Source: Desulfobacterales bacterium (GTDB taxonomy: Bacteria > Desulfobacterota > Desulfobacteria > Desulfobacterales > C00003106). From it: a DNA stretch of 13,977 bases. Positions 13,908-13,977 of the stretch are shown here, in pieces. The notes under the pieces are model-generated. The model saw only the letters and a list, made by a program, of their open reading frames with translations, was not told the origin of the DNA and did no database searches. The first letter of the stretch is position 1. Each line of letters begins with the position of its first letter. Position numbers and translations under genes: made by a program. The stretch spans positions 1 to 13,977 of the forward strand of contig JAUVFC010000018.1 in NCBI GenBank assembly GCA_030594505.1, given 5' to 3'.

Positions 13908-13977
13908 ATCTCACCCGAAGTCTGCTGCGAAGAAATTCATAGGACTGTTCGGCCACGAATTGACACAAATGGACTCG

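Noticed and set aside
13908..13977. Possible feature after the M16 gene
   Set aside because: Only 70 bases remain, with no clear hairpin, start signal or RNA gene.

Overview
The window looks like chromosomal core DNA from an anaerobic member of the Desulfobacterota (former Deltaproteobacteria) or a close relative. This is inferred from three things: the cysS-uvrB pair; a UbiA-UbiX-UbiD trio of the type used for menaquinone by the futalosine route; and abundant long-armed intergenic inverted repeats. No marker gene fixes the taxon. There are nine protein genes, one of them cut by the left edge, plus one very small candidate ORF. I saw no rRNA, tRNA, CRISPR array, transposase or phage gene.

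Layout. 1-2684 (+): the 3' half of cysS, then uvrB four bases later. 2705-5012: a divergent regulatory pair. The leftward gene encodes a regulator with an N-terminal XRE helix-turn-helix and a C-terminal phospho-receiver domain. The rightward gene encodes a 390-residue sigma-70 family factor without region 1.1. Their 259-bp shared upstream region is the most information-rich part of the window. It holds a near-perfect leftward sigma-70 promoter whose predicted start falls on the ATG (possible leaderless mRNA), an exact 11-bp tandem repeat, two copies of the palindrome TTGCC-N5-GGCAA, and a TTGACA -35 box for the sigma gene. 5017-5178: a long hairpin repeat between convergent genes. 5190-6809 (-): a divergent ClpX-like AAA+ unfoldase.

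6832-10470: a minus-strand cluster read ubiA -> ubiX -> ubiD, probably the late prenylation/decarboxylation steps of menaquinone synthesis together with the UbiX enzyme that makes the prenyl-FMN cofactor for UbiD. A 150-bp inverted-repeat element separates ubiX from ubiD. A 185-bp inverted-repeat element (copy 1) follows ubiD and supplies its stop codon. 10471-10937: a repeat-rich spacer ending in copy 2 of the same element family, which stops one base before the Shine-Dalgarno of the last gene. 10938-13907 (+): a complete M16C zinc metallopeptidase related to PreP presequence protease. 13908-13977 shows nothing recognisable.

How the genes might work together. Most of the window is housekeeping (translation, nucleotide excision repair, quinone synthesis, peptide turnover). 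The notable association is a receiver-domain regulator, an alternative sigma factor and a ClpX-like unfoldase lying side by side. This recalls the RssB-RpoS-ClpXP logic of enterobacteria but with clearly different proteins; a functional link is a hypothesis only.
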